Below are positions 48,063-57,032 of a stretch of DNA of 64,000 nt, piece by piece. The stretch is from Alphaproteobacteria bacterium (GTDB lineage: Bacteria > Pseudomonadota > Alphaproteobacteria > Rhizobiales > Devosiaceae): positions 124,001 through 188,000 of the forward strand of contig JAHJWO010000010.1 of NCBI GenBank assembly GCA_018828145.1, written 5' to 3'. Below the pieces are notes generated by a model. That model made no database searches. It was not told the origin of the DNA and saw nothing but the letters and a program-made list of their open reading frames with translations. The position numbers and the translations under genes are program-made. Each line of letters begins with the position of its first letter. Position 1 is the stretch's first letter.

Positions 48063-48911
48063 ATGGCAGCTCTGAAGGTCGTAGTGGCAGGCGCTGGCGG
48101 ACGCATGGGCGCTGCCAATATTCGCGCGGTGGCCGCGCTGGGCGGTCTGGCGCTGCATGGTGCCGTCGCCAATGCCGCCGGCATGACCCTGCACGCCGCC
48201 GTCGACCGTCCGGGCACGGCAGCCATCGGCCAGGATGCGGGGCTCTATGCCGGCATTGCGGCGCTCGGCGTCAAGATCACCGACGACATGGACGCGGCCC
48301 TGGTTGGGGCCGACGCCATCATCGACTTCACCGCTCCCGGCGCCAGCGTTGCGCTGGCGCACAAGGCGGCAACGCTCGGCCTCGTCCATATCATCGGCAC
48401 GACCGGCTGTTCGGAAGCCGACGACGCCGCCATCGCCGAAGCGGGCCGCAAGGGCGCGCGCGTAGTCAAGTCCGGCAATTTCTCCATGGGCATGGTGGTG
48501 CTGGCCAACCTGGTCAGGAAGGCTGCGGCCGCCTTGGCCGATTACGACATCGAAATCCTTGAAATGCACCACAACAAGAAGGTCGATGCGCCCTCCGGCA
48601 GCGCCCTGCTGCTGGGCGAGGCAGCGGCCGCCGGCCGCAAGATCGCGCTCAAGACCCATTCCGTACGGGTGCGCGATGGCCATACCGGCCCGCGCGAGGC
48701 GGGCACGATCGGCTTTGCCACGCTGCGGGGCGGCACTGTCGTGGGGGATCACTCGGTGATCCTCGCCGGTCCGTCCGAGCGCATCGAACTCAACCATCGC
48801 GCCGAGGATCGCACCATCTTTGCCAATGGCGCCGCGCGCGCCGCCCTCTGGGCCGCCGGACAGGCGCCCGGGCTTTATTCCATGAACGAGGTCCTCGGCC
48901 TCACCGACTGA
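48063..48911 (+). CDS. dapB: 4-hydroxy-tetrahydrodipicolinate reductase DapB
   Basis: A 282-residue NAD(P)H reductase of lysine and meso-diaminopimelate synthesis. The nucleotide motif is [14 protein letters not shown], with [23 protein letters not shown], the catalytic [15 protein letters not shown] (His-His and Lys) and the C-terminal [11 protein letters not shown]. The ATG at 48063 is preferred over the adjacent TTG at 48060. It precedes gpmA by 46 nt, a conserved pair in this order. Confidence 0.95.
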   Translation: MAALKVVVAGAGGRMGAANIRAVAALGGLALHGAVANAAGMTLHAAVDRPGTAAIGQDAGLYAGIAALGVKITDDMDAALVGADAIIDFTAPGASVALAHKAATLGLVHIIGTTGCSEADDAAIAEAGRKGARVVKSGNFSMGMVVLANLVRKAAAALADYDIEILEMHHNKKVDAPSGSALLLGEAAAAGRKIALKTHSVRVRDGHTGPREAGTIGFATLRGGTVVGDHSVILAGPSERIELNHRAEDRTIFANGAARAALWAAGQAPGLYSMNEVLGLTD

Positions 48912-48957
48912 TGCGCTGCAAAGGCGCCACCAACCGACAGACAGCAAGGATATATCC

Positions 48958-49572
48958 ATGACCGGTACCCTGATCCTCGTGCGCCACGGCCAGAGCGAGT
49001 GGAACCTGCAGAACCTCTTTACCGGCTGGCGCAACCCGAACCTGACCGAGCAGGGCATCGAGGAAGCCCGCGCCACCGGCAAGGCGCTCAAGGCCAAGGG
49101 GATCGTGCCGGACCTCTATTACACCTCGGCCCTGCGCCGCGCCCAGCACACCCTCGATCTGATGCTCGAGGAGATGGGCATTCTCAACGTCACCATCGTG
49201 CGGCACACCGCGCTCAACGAGCGCGACTATGGCGACCTCGCCGGTCTCAACAAGGATGATGCCCGCGCCAAGTGGGGCGAGGAACAGGTATTGGTCTGGC
49301 GCCGGTCCTTCGACGTGCCGCCCCCGGGTGGCGAAAGCCTCAAGGACACCGCTGCGCGCACCCTGCCCTATTACGAGGCCGAGATCCTGCCCCAGCTCAA
49401 GGCCGGCAAGACCGTGCTGATCGCCGCGCACGGCAATTCGCTGCGCGCGCTGGTCATGGCGATCGAGGGGCTGACGCCCGAGCAGATCCTCAAGCGCGAA
49501 ATCGCCACCGGCGAGCCGACGGTCTACCGCATTGGACCGGATGGGAAGTTGGTGGAGCGGGTGACGCTTTAG
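48958..49572 (+). CDS. gpmA: 2,3-bisphosphoglycerate-dependent phosphoglycerate mutase GpmA
   Basis: A 204-residue glycolytic/gluconeogenic mutase. The phosphorylated His is in [18 protein letters not shown], followed by [35 protein letters not shown] and a second His in [17 protein letters not shown]. It is about 25 residues shorter at the C terminus than the E. coli enzyme, as in other Hyphomicrobiales. Two kinds of repeat fill the gap to the convergent Ada-like gene. Confidence 0.95.
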   Translation: MTGTLILVRHGQSEWNLQNLFTGWRNPNLTEQGIEEARATGKALKAKGIVPDLYYTSALRRAQHTLDLMLEEMGILNVTIVRHTALNERDYGDLAGLNKDDARAKWGEEQVLVWRRSFDVPPPGGESLKDTAARTLPYYEAEILPQLKAGKTVLIAAHGNSLRALVMAIEGLTPEQILKREIATGEPTVYRIGPDGKLVERVTL

Positions 49573-49589
49573 GCCCAGGCCCGCGCAAG

Positions 49590-49712
49590 CGGACCCACCC
49601 CCTCCTACCTCCCCCATCAAGGGGGAGGTTCCCCTCCACTCTGAGGCACTATTCAGCCTAACCACTGAACGGCACCTCCCCTTGATGGGGGAGGTTGGGA
49701 GGGGGTGGGGCA
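49590..49712. repeat. Large C/G-tract inverted repeat (family B)
   Basis: CCCACCCCCTCC..CTCCCCCATCAAGGGGGAGG on the left mirrors CCTCCCCTTGATGGGGGAGG..GGGAGGGGGTGGGG on the right, around a less symmetric centre of about 45 bp. Each arm is itself a hairpin, so the whole can fold as a cruciform. It lies between convergent gpmA and the Ada-like gene and is the largest member of the family here. Confidence 0.85.
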
Positions 49713-49740
49713 ATGGGCACCAAACCTGCGTTCCCCCACC

Positions 49741-49832
49741 GATTCACGTGAAACTTCGAACCATGCCGAAGGCAAAATCGCTCCGGTGGAGCGATTTAGG
49801 TGAGAAGGCCATAAGGGCTATGCCCGAATGGC
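49741..49832 (+). repeat. Dispersed repeat, family A copy 2
   Basis: Same element as at 31693 and 60937: GATTCACGTGAAACTTCG start, hairpin stem ATCGCTCC/GGAGCGAT, AGAAGGCCATAAGGGCTATG and an end at GAATGGC that abuts the stop codon of the Ada-like gene. Confidence 0.9.
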
Positions 49833-50725
49833 TAATGCGCCGCTGAGATCACCCCGGCTTCCCATCCCAGGATGGCGCGCTTGCGCGGCACGCCCCAGTG
49901 ATAGCCGGTGAGCGCGCCCGACGTGCCCACCACGCGGTGGCAGGGCACGACGAAGGAAATCGGGTTCTTGCCCACCGCGGCGCCGACGGCGCGGGCCGCC
50001 ATGGGGCGGCCGATATGATTGGCGACGCTCTGATAGGTGGTGGCCTGACCGCAGGGGATCTTGAGCAGCGTCTCCCACACCTGAACCTCGAAATCGGTGC
50101 CGATCAGCACGACCCGCACCGGCCGCTCCGGCGACCAGTGGGCCGGATCGAAGGCCTGGGCGATCATCGGTGCGACCCGCGCATCGTCGCGCGTGAAACG
50201 GGCATTGGGCCAGCGATTGGCCAGGTCCTCGAAGGCCTGCTCGATACTGGTCTCCGCATCGGCAAAGCCCAGCCCCGACATGCCGTAATCGGTCGCCGTC
50301 GCCACCGCCATGCCGAAGGGAGAGGGCGCCGCCCCCCACACCATGTCGATCCCGGCGCCGCCGGCACGGAACACGCCCGGCGGCATGGCCTCATAGGTCA
50401 CGAACAGGTCATGCAGGCGCGAGGTGGAGGAGAGCCCCACCTCATAGGTGGTGTCGAGCACGCTTTGCTTGGAGCGCAGCAGCGACTTGGCATGATCGAG
50501 CGCCACCGCCTGGGCAAAGCTCTTGGGGCTGAGCCCGCACCAGCGGCGGAACAGGTCCGTCAGCTGGCGCTCGGTGAGGCCCAGTGCAAGCGCAAAGCGC
50601 GGCAGGTCGGCGACGTCGGGGCCGTTTTCGGAGAGATAGCGGATCGCCGCCCGGATCATGTCGTAATCGGTGGCGGGCGAGATGGGAGCGAGCTGGTTCA
50701 TCGAAACACCCGTGGCGTCATTCAT
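49832..50725 (-). CDS. AraC-HTH / methylated-DNA-cysteine methyltransferase fusion (Ada-like)
   Basis: A 297-residue fusion of an AraC-type helix-turn-helix (residues 25-125, TERQLTDLFRRWCGLSPKSF) with an O6-alkylguanine transferase domain whose acceptor is Cys262 in VVPCHRVVGTSG. The Cys-rich N-terminal Ada domain that senses methylphosphotriesters (Cys38 in E. coli) is missing, so it repairs alkylated guanine but would sense damage differently from classical Ada. Neighbouring nth adds a DNA-repair flavour. It is convergent with gpmA. Confidence 0.9.
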   Translation of the reverse strand: MNDATGVSMNQLAPISPATDYDMIRAAIRYLSENGPDVADLPRFALALGLTERQLTDLFRRWCGLSPKSFAQAVALDHAKSLLRSKQSVLDTTYEVGLSSTSRLHDLFVTYEAMPPGVFRAGGAGIDMVWGAAPSPFGMAVATATDYGMSGLGFADAETSIEQAFEDLANRWPNARFTRDDARVAPMIAQAFDPAHWSPERPVRVVLIGTDFEVQVWETLLKIPCGQATTYQSVANHIGRPMAARAVGAAVGKNPISFVVPCHRVVGTSGALTGYHWGVPRKRAILGWEAGVISAAH

Positions 50726-50786
50726 CTTCTGGGTGCCTGTCTAGGGCCGCGAGGCGCGCCATGCGACCCGGTTTTGACGCGTCCCG

Positions 50787-51266
50787 CTACTGCCGCGCCT
50801 GGCGCAGGGCCCGGCCGAATTCCTTGGCAAAGCTCGCCTTGTCATCGGCATTGAGAAATGCGCCGATTTCGATGTCCTCGGTGCCACTGCGCAATCGCAG
50901 CGCCCTTGTCTTTTCATTGAGGTCACGATCGAGCACGAGGCGCACCGCCTTGGGGTCGAACCGGCGGAGCATGCGCTCCCCCTTGGCGTCGGTCGTGGCG
51001 ATCTCGAGCTGTTCGGGCCAGAGCGTGATCTGCTGGGTGATGCGCTGGTTGCGCGATTGCCGCACGCCCAGGATGACCAGACCCGTTGCGGTCAGCGCAA
51101 ATCCGGCGAGCACCGGCACGGCAAATTCCGGCACGGCCACGATGATCGGCGCTACCAGTGCCGCCGCCACGCCCAGCGCAACCCAGCCGCCCGCGGCCCG
51201 CAGCGACCGGTCGGGACGCAGCGCAGCGGAAAACAACGGCGTCGTGGTTGTGGTTTGCATGGCCAT
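50787..51266 (-). CDS. DUF2244 membrane protein
   Basis: A 159-residue protein with two helices (AAGGWVALGVAAALVAPIIV and VPVLAGFALTATGLVILGV) and a cytoplasmic C-terminal domain with QITLWPEQLEIATTDAKGE, typical of DUF2244. Function unknown. It is divergent from nth with a 47-bp gap, a neighbour pair I recognise from related genomes. An internal ATG two codons downstream is an equally good start. Confidence 0.85.
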   Translation of the reverse strand: MAMQTTTTTPLFSAALRPDRSLRAAGGWVALGVAAALVAPIIVAVPEFAVPVLAGFALTATGLVILGVRQSRNQRITQQITLWPEQLEIATTDAKGERMLRRFDPKAVRLVLDRDLNEKTRALRLRSGTEDIEIGAFLNADDKASFAKEFGRALRQARQ

Positions 51267-51313
51267 CGTGATCTCTTCCGCCTGACTATAGGCGCAGAAT
51301 CAGAGGCGAGAGA

Positions 51314-51988
51314 ATGGCAACGCCGAAAAAAGTGAAGAGCCTGCCCAAGGCCGATGTCGAGGCCATCTTCGCGCGCTTCCATGAAATCGAGCCCGAGCCC
51401 AAGGGCGAACTCGATTATCTCAACGCCTTCACCCTTCTGGTTGCCGTCGTGCTGTCAGCCCAGGCGACCGATGCCGGCGTCAACAAGGCGACCAGGCGCC
51501 TGTTCGAGCTGGCCCCCTCCCCGGCCGCCATGGTGGCGCTTGGGGTGGACACCATTACCGAGCTGATCAAGACCATCGGGCTCTATCGCGGCAAGGCCAA
51601 GAACGTCTTTGCGCTCAGCCAGATCCTGCTCGACCAGCATGGTGGCGACGTCCCCCAGGATCGGGCAGCGCTGGAGGCCCTGCCTGGCGTCGGCCGCAAG
51701 ACCGCCAATGTGGTGCTCAATATCTGGTTCAGGCAGCCCACCATTGCGGTGGATACCCACCTCTTCCGCGTCGGCAATCGCACAGGGCTCGCCCCCGGGG
51801 CCAACCCGCTGGCCGTCGAGCAGATCCTGCTCAAGGTCATTCCGGCGCAATACATGCTGCATGCGCATCACTGGCTGATCCTGCATGGCCGCTATATCTG
51901 CAAGGCGCGCAAGCCCGAATGCTGGCGTTGTCCTATCGCGCAGTGGTGCCGCTTCGAGCCCAAGACGCCACCGCCCAGAGGCGCCTAG
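51314..51988 (+). CDS. nth: Endonuclease III Nth
   Basis: A 224-residue bifunctional DNA glycosylase/AP lyase for oxidised pyrimidines. The catalytic Lys129 (LPGVGRKTANVVL) and Asp147 (IAVDTHLFRV) sit in the helix-hairpin-helix region; the 4Fe-4S loop has Cys196, 203, 206 and 212 in the canonical C-x6-C-x2-C-x5-C spacing. It is convergent with the DUF2214 gene: the two stop codons overlap in a shared CTAG. Confidence 0.97.
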   Translation: MATPKKVKSLPKADVEAIFARFHEIEPEPKGELDYLNAFTLLVAVVLSAQATDAGVNKATRRLFELAPSPAAMVALGVDTITELIKTIGLYRGKAKNVFALSQILLDQHGGDVPQDRAALEALPGVGRKTANVVLNIWFRQPTIAVDTHLFRVGNRTGLAPGANPLAVEQILLKVIPAQYMLHAHHWLILHGRYICKARKPECWRCPIAQWCRFEPKTPPPRGA

Positions 51989-52437
51989 CTGCCATAGCCG
52001 CGCGCCATGGCGGCGGCAAAGATCGGGATCAGCAGCAGAACGGCGCCCTGCAGGTGAATATAGCGTCGATTGGCGCTGACCTCGGCCGCCGGCGGCGCAT
52101 AATTGCCGTCCCCCGCCAGCCCCTTCTGCCAGCGGCGGATGGCCAGCGTCGGCGGAATGGTGAGCAGGCCCATCACGAGGAAGGCCGCCATCTTGCCCCA
52201 GAAGGCCTGGTTGCCGACATAATATTCCCAGCCGGCGGCCCCGAAGATCACGCGAAAGATGCCGACGATGATGACCACGGCGGCCAAGCCGCCATAGGCA
52301 GCATCGATCCGGCCCAGTTGGCGGATTTGTGGGCCGGAAACGCCGGGCCGGAGCAGGGCGAATTCGGCGGCATAGACAGCCACCAGCGCAAAGACCGCCA
52401 GATGGTGGGCAATCGCCAGGATCAGGTCGCTATCCAT
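51985..52437 (-). CDS. DUF2214 family membrane protein
   Basis: A 150-residue protein with four helices, starting MDSDLILAIAHHLAVFALVA; the HHLAVF..E pattern is typical of DUF2214. Other helices include GGLAAVVIIVGIFRVIFGAA and AAFLVMGLLTIPPTLAIRRW. Histidines in the first helix could bind heme or metal, but this is not shown. It is divergent from a TetR gene across 58 bp holding an inverted repeat, so it is the likely target of that regulator. Confidence 0.85.
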   Translation of the reverse strand: MDSDLILAIAHHLAVFALVAVYAAEFALLRPGVSGPQIRQLGRIDAAYGGLAAVVIIVGIFRVIFGAAGWEYYVGNQAFWGKMAAFLVMGLLTIPPTLAIRRWQKGLAGDGNYAPPAAEVSANRRYIHLQGAVLLLIPIFAAAMARGYGS

Positions 52438-52465
52438 TTGCAGGGCCTCGGCGCTATGTTATCAA

Positions 52466-52495
52466 TGCTTACATATAGATACGAGTAAGTAAGCA
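52466..52495. promoter_or_regulatory. Candidate TetR operator in the DUF2214-tetR gap
   Basis: TGCTTAC (52466-52472) and GTAAGCA (52489-52495) form a perfect 7-bp inverted repeat with a 16-bp spacer, directly before the tetR GTG. The local sequence is AT-rich in an otherwise GC-rich window. Repression of both divergent genes would follow from TetR binding here. Confidence 0.6.
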
Positions 52496-53059
52496 GTGTC
52501 AACATCCCTTCCCAATGCCCCCTATCACCATGGCAATCTGCGCCAGGCCCTGCTCGAAGCGGCCCTGGTCATCCTCGAAAAGGAAGGCGAGGCCGGGCTG
52601 GGGCTACGCGACCTCGCCCGGGCCGTCGGCGTGTCGCCCGCCGCGCCCTATCGGCATTTCGACAGCCGCTCCGCCCTGCTCGAGGCGCTTGCCGTCACCG
52701 GCTATCAGCGCTTCACGCAGCGCATGGAGGCCATCGCCACCGACGATACGCTGGACCATATGACGGCCATGGGGCGCACGTATGTCAAATTCGCCCTCGA
52801 TAATCCCAACCTGTTCCGCCTGATGTTCTCGCCCGTGCTGCGGCGCGACAATCGCCCCGGCCTGCGCATGGCGGCCGATGCCGCCTATCGCACGCTGCGC
52901 CACGTGACCGGGGAGGACCTCGATACCGGGCGCGTCGCCGCGCTCGCCGCCTGGGCCCGCGTGCATGGCCTGGCCGTGCTGCTGCTCGATGGCCAGATCG
53001 CCATCCAGGCCGGCGAGGATATCGAGGCGCTGATCGTCCAGATCATCGAGAAGCATTAG
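52496..53059 (+). CDS. TetR/AcrR family transcriptional regulator
   Basis: A 187-residue repressor. The N-terminal HTH is clear (YHHGNLRQALLEAALVILEK, LRDLARAVGVSPAAPYRHFD), and the C-terminal ligand domain resembles the WHG-type TetR group. The start is GTG at 52496, which lies within one arm of an inverted repeat, so it likely represses its own gene and the divergent DUF2214 gene. The inducer is unknown. Confidence 0.9.
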   Translation: MSTSLPNAPYHHGNLRQALLEAALVILEKEGEAGLGLRDLARAVGVSPAAPYRHFDSRSALLEALAVTGYQRFTQRMEAIATDDTLDHMTAMGRTYVKFALDNPNLFRLMFSPVLRRDNRPGLRMAADAAYRTLRHVTGEDLDTGRVAALAAWARVHGLAVLLLDGQIAIQAGEDIEALIVQIIEKH

Positions 53060-53136
53060 CGCCCGGCGCAAGGTTGCGGCGAGCCGCCTGTTCCTCTAAA
53101 CCGGCTAACGGTTTTCCCCGCGCCGGACCCTAGTTC

Positions 53137-54141
53137 ATGACCCAGACCCGCTTTGACGTCCTCACCATCGGCAATGCGATTGTCGACATCATCGCGCCGG
53201 TTGAGGCGGGCTTCATCGAGCGGGAGGGCATGAGCGAGGGCATCATGCACCTGATCGATACCGATCGGGCCGAGGACCTCTATGCCAAGATGCCGCTGGG
53301 CCGCCAGCAGATCTCGGGCGGCAGCGCCGCCAATACCGCGGCCGGCGTCGCCTCGCTGGGCGGCCGCGCCGCCTTTATCGGCAAGGTGGCCGACGATCCG
53401 CTGGGCGACGTGTTCGAGGCCGATCTCGACGCCATCGGCGTGCACTATTCCACCAGCCGGCTCAAGAATGGCGCCCTGACCGCCCGCTCGATGATCTTCC
53501 TTTCCGAAGACGGCGAGCGCACCATGAACACCTATCTCGGCGCCTGCCACCAGCTCACCGAGCAGGATATCAGGCCCGACGAGATCGGCGGCGCCGCCAT
53601 CACCTATATGGAGGGTTTTCTGTGGGACCCGGTCGAAGCCAAGAAGGCCTTCGTGCTGGCCGCCCACTATGCCCACAAGAACGAGCGGGCCGCGGCCTTT
53701 ACCCTTTCCGATCCCTTCTGCGTCGATCGCTATCGCGCCGAATTCCTCGACCTGATCCGTTCCAAGACCATCGACTACGTCTTTGCCAATGTGCATGAGC
53801 TCAAATCGCTCTACCAGACCGACGACCTGGGCGAAGCCGTGCGCGAGATCGCCAAGGATGCCGAACTGGCGGCCATCACCATGGGCGCCGACGGCGCCAT
53901 GGCGGTCTATAATGGCGAAGTGACCTCGGTCCCCGCCTATGCCATCGACAAGGTAGTCGACGCCACCGGCGCCGGCGACCTCTTCGCATCGGGGTTCCTC
54001 CTCGGCATGGCCCGCGGCCAGACGCTGGAGTCCTCGCTCCAGACCGGGTGCCTCGCCGCATCCGAGGTGATCAGCCATATCGGCGCCCGGCCCCTGCTGG
54101 ATCTGCAGGACCTGACCAAGGCGCATGGGCTGGCGGGGTAG
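53137..54141 (+). CDS. PfkB family sugar/adenosine kinase
   Basis: A 334-residue ribokinase-fold enzyme. PfkB signature 1 is in GGSAANTAAGVASLGGRAAF and signature 2 in DATGAGDLFASGFLLGMARG, with the catalytic Asp in GAGD. The N terminus LTIGNAIVDIIAPVE and overall pattern are those of the group often annotated as adenosine kinase in Hyphomicrobiales; the actual substrate is not determined. It stands alone and ends in a strong terminator. Confidence 0.9.
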   Translation: MTQTRFDVLTIGNAIVDIIAPVEAGFIEREGMSEGIMHLIDTDRAEDLYAKMPLGRQQISGGSAANTAAGVASLGGRAAFIGKVADDPLGDVFEADLDAIGVHYSTSRLKNGALTARSMIFLSEDGERTMNTYLGACHQLTEQDIRPDEIGGAAITYMEGFLWDPVEAKKAFVLAAHYAHKNERAAAFTLSDPFCVDRYRAEFLDLIRSKTIDYVFANVHELKSLYQTDDLGEAVREIAKDAELAAITMGADGAMAVYNGEVTSVPAYAIDKVVDATGAGDLFASGFLLGMARGQTLESSLQTGCLAASEVISHIGARPLLDLQDLTKAHGLAG

Positions 54142-54178
54142 GCACTCCCGAATAGTGAGCTGGAAGCCGCTCAAATTC

Positions 54179-54211
54179 CAAGCCCGCACCTGTGGTGGTG
54201 CGGGCTTTTTG
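54179..54211. terminator. Terminator between PfkB kinase and TIM-barrel genes
   Basis: AAGCCCGCACC and GGTGCGGGCTT pair in an 11-bp stem with a short loop and a T-run, in the 72-bp gap between convergent genes. An A-tract on the other side is short, so it favours the plus strand. Confidence 0.88.
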
Positions 54212-54213
54212 CT

Positions 54214-54981
54214 TCAGCCCAACCGTCCCCACGTCTCCTTCAGCGCATCCGTCGTGCTCCCCGTCGGCCGGAATTCCAGCCCCACCCAGCCGTCATAGCC
54301 CTGCGCATCGAGCCAGGTCAGGTGCGGCTGCAGGTCCAGCCGGCCGGTGCCGGGCTGGTGGCGGCCCGGGTGGTCGGCGAGGTGGACGTGGAAGATGCGG
54401 TCGAGATGGCCGGCGGCCACGTCCTGCGGGTCCTCGTCCATGATCAGCGAATGATAGAGATCGTAGGTCAGCCCGATCTCGGGCCGGTTGACCGCGTCGG
54501 CGATGGCAAAGGCTTCAGCTGAGCTGGTGAGGTAATAGCCGGGATGATCGACCCGGTCATTGAGCGGTTCGAGCCCCAGACGCACGCCGGAACCGGCCAG
54601 CACGTCGGCCGCGCTTGCCATGGCAAGGGTCAGGTCGTCATGCTGGCGTGCGCGATCGATGCCGGCCAGCAGCGGACCCGACTGGCAGATCAATACCTTT
54701 GTGCCCAGGCGCAGCGCGACGTCGCGGCTCTGCTCGAGGCCACGCAGGAAGCGGTCATGATCGCCCTGGCGGGTAAGCTCGGCAAAGGGCTCGGCAACGA
54801 TCGCTGCCAGCGCCAGCCCGGTTTCGTCCAGGGCACGCTCGACGGCGTCGAGGTCCTTGTTGGACCAGAACCAGAATTCGACAGCTTCGAGCCCCGCCGC
54901 CTTGGCGAGGCGAATGCGCTGGGCCGGGTCGTCCGTTTCCGGCACGAAGAGCATTTCGATACAGGCGGAAAAGCGGGTCAT
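54214..54981 (-). CDS. Hydroxypyruvate isomerase-like TIM-barrel protein
   Basis: A 255-residue xylose-isomerase-type TIM barrel. The family core is visible in [52 protein letters not shown] (metal-binding Glu), [31 protein letters not shown] and GLEFRPTG (final Glu). This pattern is close to hydroxypyruvate isomerase (Hyi). The substrate is inferred only. The start overlaps the pyrF stop by 4 nt, so the two are co-translated, an odd metabolic pairing. Confidence 0.82.
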   Translation of the reverse strand: MTRFSACIEMLFVPETDDPAQRIRLAKAAGLEAVEFWFWSNKDLDAVERALDETGLALAAIVAEPFAELTRQGDHDRFLRGLEQSRDVALRLGTKVLICQSGPLLAGIDRARQHDDLTLAMASAADVLAGSGVRLGLEPLNDRVDHPGYYLTSSAEAFAIADAVNRPEIGLTYDLYHSLIMDEDPQDVAAGHLDRIFHVHLADHPGRHQPGTGRLDLQPHLTWLDAQGYDGWVGLEFRPTGSTTDALKETWGRLG

Positions 54982-55676
54982 GCGAGGCGCGTCCCCGAAT
55001 TCATGTCGGCCAGGATGGCGCGCGCCGCAGCGGCCGGGTCGGCCGCCTCGATGATCGGGCGGGCCACGACCAGATGCGTCGCGCCCTCGGCCAGCGCTTC
55101 GCCCGGCCCCATGACGCGCTTCTGGTCGCCGGCCGCGGCACCCGGCAGACGGATGCCTGGGGTGACGATGGCCATGCGCGGCCCGATAATGGTGCGCACC
55201 ATTTCGGCCTCGTGCGGCGAACTCACCAGCCCGCCAATGCCGGCATCGCGCGCCTGCTGCGCCCGCAGTGCCACAAGGCCCGCGGTATCGCGCGCAAAGC
55301 CGGCCTCGGCGACATCGGCATCATCCATCGAGGTCAGCACCGAGACGCCCAGTATGCAGAGGTCCGATCCGGCGGCGCCGCGCACCGCGGCGCGCATGCA
55401 TTGGGGATAGGCATGGACGGTCAGCATGGTGGCGCCGGTCTCGGCAATGGCCGCCACGCCCTTTTCGACCGTATTGTCGATGTCGAGCAGCTTGAGATCG
55501 AAGAACACCTTCTTGCCGGCGGCCAGCAAAGCCTTGCCGAGGCTGAAGCCATCGGCGCCGTAGAAGCACTGGTAGCCGATCTTGTAGAAATCCACCGTGT
55601 CGCCCAGCAGCGCCACGATCTCCTCGGCGCGGGCGCGTGACGAAACGTCGAGGCCCACGATCAATTGGCCAGCCAT
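54978..55676 (-). CDS. pyrF: Orotidine 5'-phosphate decarboxylase PyrF
   Basis: A 232-residue TIM-barrel decarboxylase making UMP. The catalytic tetrad is in [14 protein letters not shown] (Asp-Lys-x-x-Asp), with VGLDVSS at the N terminus and [14 protein letters not shown] for the phosphate site. The ATG at 55676 is the family start; the frame is open upstream without conservation. It overlaps the downstream isomerase gene by 4 nt. Confidence 0.96.
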   Translation of the reverse strand: MAGQLIVGLDVSSRARAEEIVALLGDTVDFYKIGYQCFYGADGFSLGKALLAAGKKVFFDLKLLDIDNTVEKGVAAIAETGATMLTVHAYPQCMRAAVRGAAGSDLCILGVSVLTSMDDADVAEAGFARDTAGLVALRAQQARDAGIGGLVSSPHEAEMVRTIIGPRMAIVTPGIRLPGAAAGDQKRVMGPGEALAEGATHLVVARPIIEAADPAAAARAILADMNSGTRLA

Positions 55677-55740
55677 GGTGGTTCCTCCGCTGTCGATGTC
55701 AGGCTGGACTAGACCAAATCCGCCCGCGCCGCAACCGGCA

Positions 55741-56346
55741 CTAGCCGAACCAGCCCGGCGCGAAATCCTCCATCGCGGTCCATTCGCAACCAAGTTTCAT
55801 CTGCTTGAGGTCGAAGGTGAAGCAATTGCCGCCGCCGCGATGGGCATGCCGGCTTTGGTCCTCGCTGCGCGATATGGGCCTTCCCCCGACATGGCATTTG
55901 AGCAGCGTACCCACGGCCCCGTGGCCGCAGAACACTGCCGGCGTGCCTTCTGGTACGCTGGCCATGGCGGTGCTGATGGTGGCGACGATCCGCGCCTGGG
56001 CGTCGACGGCCCGCTCCCAGCCATCGGCGCTGCTGCGGGGCGCGGCGAAGAAACGGTCGGCCATCTCTTCGAACAGGTTGGGCGGCAGGAAGCCGGTGGC
56101 GCTGCGATCATTCTCGCCCATCAGGTGGTCGCTCAGCACCAGGCTGCCCGCCGCCTCCGCCAGGATATCGGCCAGCTGCATGGCCTTGGTCTCACGGCTG
56201 GAAAAGACCATGCTGCCGGCTGGCACCACGCCCCGGGCGGCAAAGTCCAGCGCCCGGCGCCGCCCCTCGCCATTAAGCCCCCAGAGCGGCACCGGCACAT
56301 TGGCGTCGATCTGCACCTGCGGATGAGTGACATAGAGCGCCCGCAT
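55741..56346 (-). CDS. Histidine phosphatase superfamily protein with variant motif
   Basis: A 201-residue phosphoglycerate-mutase-like protein. The usual RHG motif reads VTHPQV, so the nucleophilic His is present but the preceding Arg is Thr and the following Gly is Pro. The second conserved His is in [14 protein letters not shown] and a further Arg in [13 protein letters not shown] recall a subgroup of Hyphomicrobiales proteins with this variant, so it is probably a genuine subfamily. Substrate unknown. It is 6 nt downstream of the FMN-reductase gene and thus in its operon. Confidence 0.8.
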   Translation of the reverse strand: MRALYVTHPQVQIDANVPVPLWGLNGEGRRRALDFAARGVVPAGSMVFSSRETKAMQLADILAEAAGSLVLSDHLMGENDRSATGFLPPNLFEEMADRFFAAPRSSADGWERAVDAQARIVATISTAMASVPEGTPAVFCGHGAVGTLLKCHVGGRPISRSEDQSRHAHRGGGNCFTFDLKQMKLGCEWTAMEDFAPGWFG

Positions 56347-56352
56347 CGATGT

Positions 56353-56898
56353 TCACCCGCGGCTGAAATGGGTCAGTTCATGCACCATCGAATCCACCTT
56401 GCGGATGATGGCAGGCTCGACAAAGTCGCCCTTGTCGTCGAAGGCCTGCTCCGCCGGGCCGATGCCGAGCAGGGTCGGCACGACCAGCGCCCCCATCTTC
56501 GACAGCGTGTCGCGCAGATGGCTCAGGGCCCAGATGGTGCCGTACTTGCCCGAGCTGACCCCGCCAATGCCGAAGATCGCGTGGCGAAAAACGCTCGGCT
56601 TCTGGCGGCTGAGCCAGGTGATGGTGTTGACCATGAGCGGGGTGACGCCGCCATTATATTCCGGGCTGGCGATGAAGACGATGTCGTGGCTGCGCCAGAG
56701 CTCGGCCAGCCGCGCCGCGGCTTCGGGCACCTGCTCGGGTTCGAGGTCTTCGTTATAGATCGGCATGTCGAAATCGCCGAGGCTGATGGCGTTGACCGCA
56801 ACGCCGGCGGCCTCGAGCTTGCGGCCCATATGCGCCTGCAGGCGCTGATTTTGTGAACCCTGTCGGATGGAGCCGGAGAGCGTGAGAGCAGTGGTCAT
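56353..56898 (-). CDS. NADPH-dependent FMN reductase family protein
   Basis: A 181-residue flavodoxin-like quinone/FMN reductase. The FMN phosphate loop is in LSGSIRQGSQNQRL, the flavin region in PEYNGGVTPLMVNTITWLSR and the conserved GIGGVSSGKYGTIWALSHLR near the dimer interface. It is followed within 6 nt by the histidine phosphatase and is divergent from a VOC gene. A palindrome in the intergenic region suggests regulated expression. Confidence 0.9.
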   Translation of the reverse strand: MTTALTLSGSIRQGSQNQRLQAHMGRKLEAAGVAVNAISLGDFDMPIYNEDLEPEQVPEAAARLAELWRSHDIVFIASPEYNGGVTPLMVNTITWLSRQKPSVFRHAIFGIGGVSSGKYGTIWALSHLRDTLSKMGALVVPTLLGIGPAEQAFDDKGDFVEPAIIRKVDSMVHELTHFSRG

Positions 56899-57000
56899 AT
56901 GGGCACGGTCCTGATTGTCCTGCCAATCTGCGATGCCTCGACAGGTGGCGCAAGCCGGAGAATCCGCGCCCGTTGACAGGTCTGCCGCGCCATTCTATTG

Positions 57001-57018
57001 TTAAGTCATAACTTAAGT
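57001..57018. promoter_or_regulatory. Palindrome in the FMN reductase-VOC gap
   Basis: TTAAGT (57001-57006) and ACTTAA (57011-57016) flank CATA; the right part also reads ACTTAAGT, a perfect 8-bp palindrome. It lies just before the VOC gene ribosome binding site (GGGAG) and on the divergent side of the FMN reductase gene, an operator-like location. Confidence 0.5.
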
Positions 57019-57032
57019 AATGGGAGCCGGAC

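Noticed and set aside
57001..57016. TTAA..TTAA pair as a CtrA box
   Set aside because: The spacing is 8 bp rather than 7, and the flanks form a symmetric palindrome better explained as a different operator.
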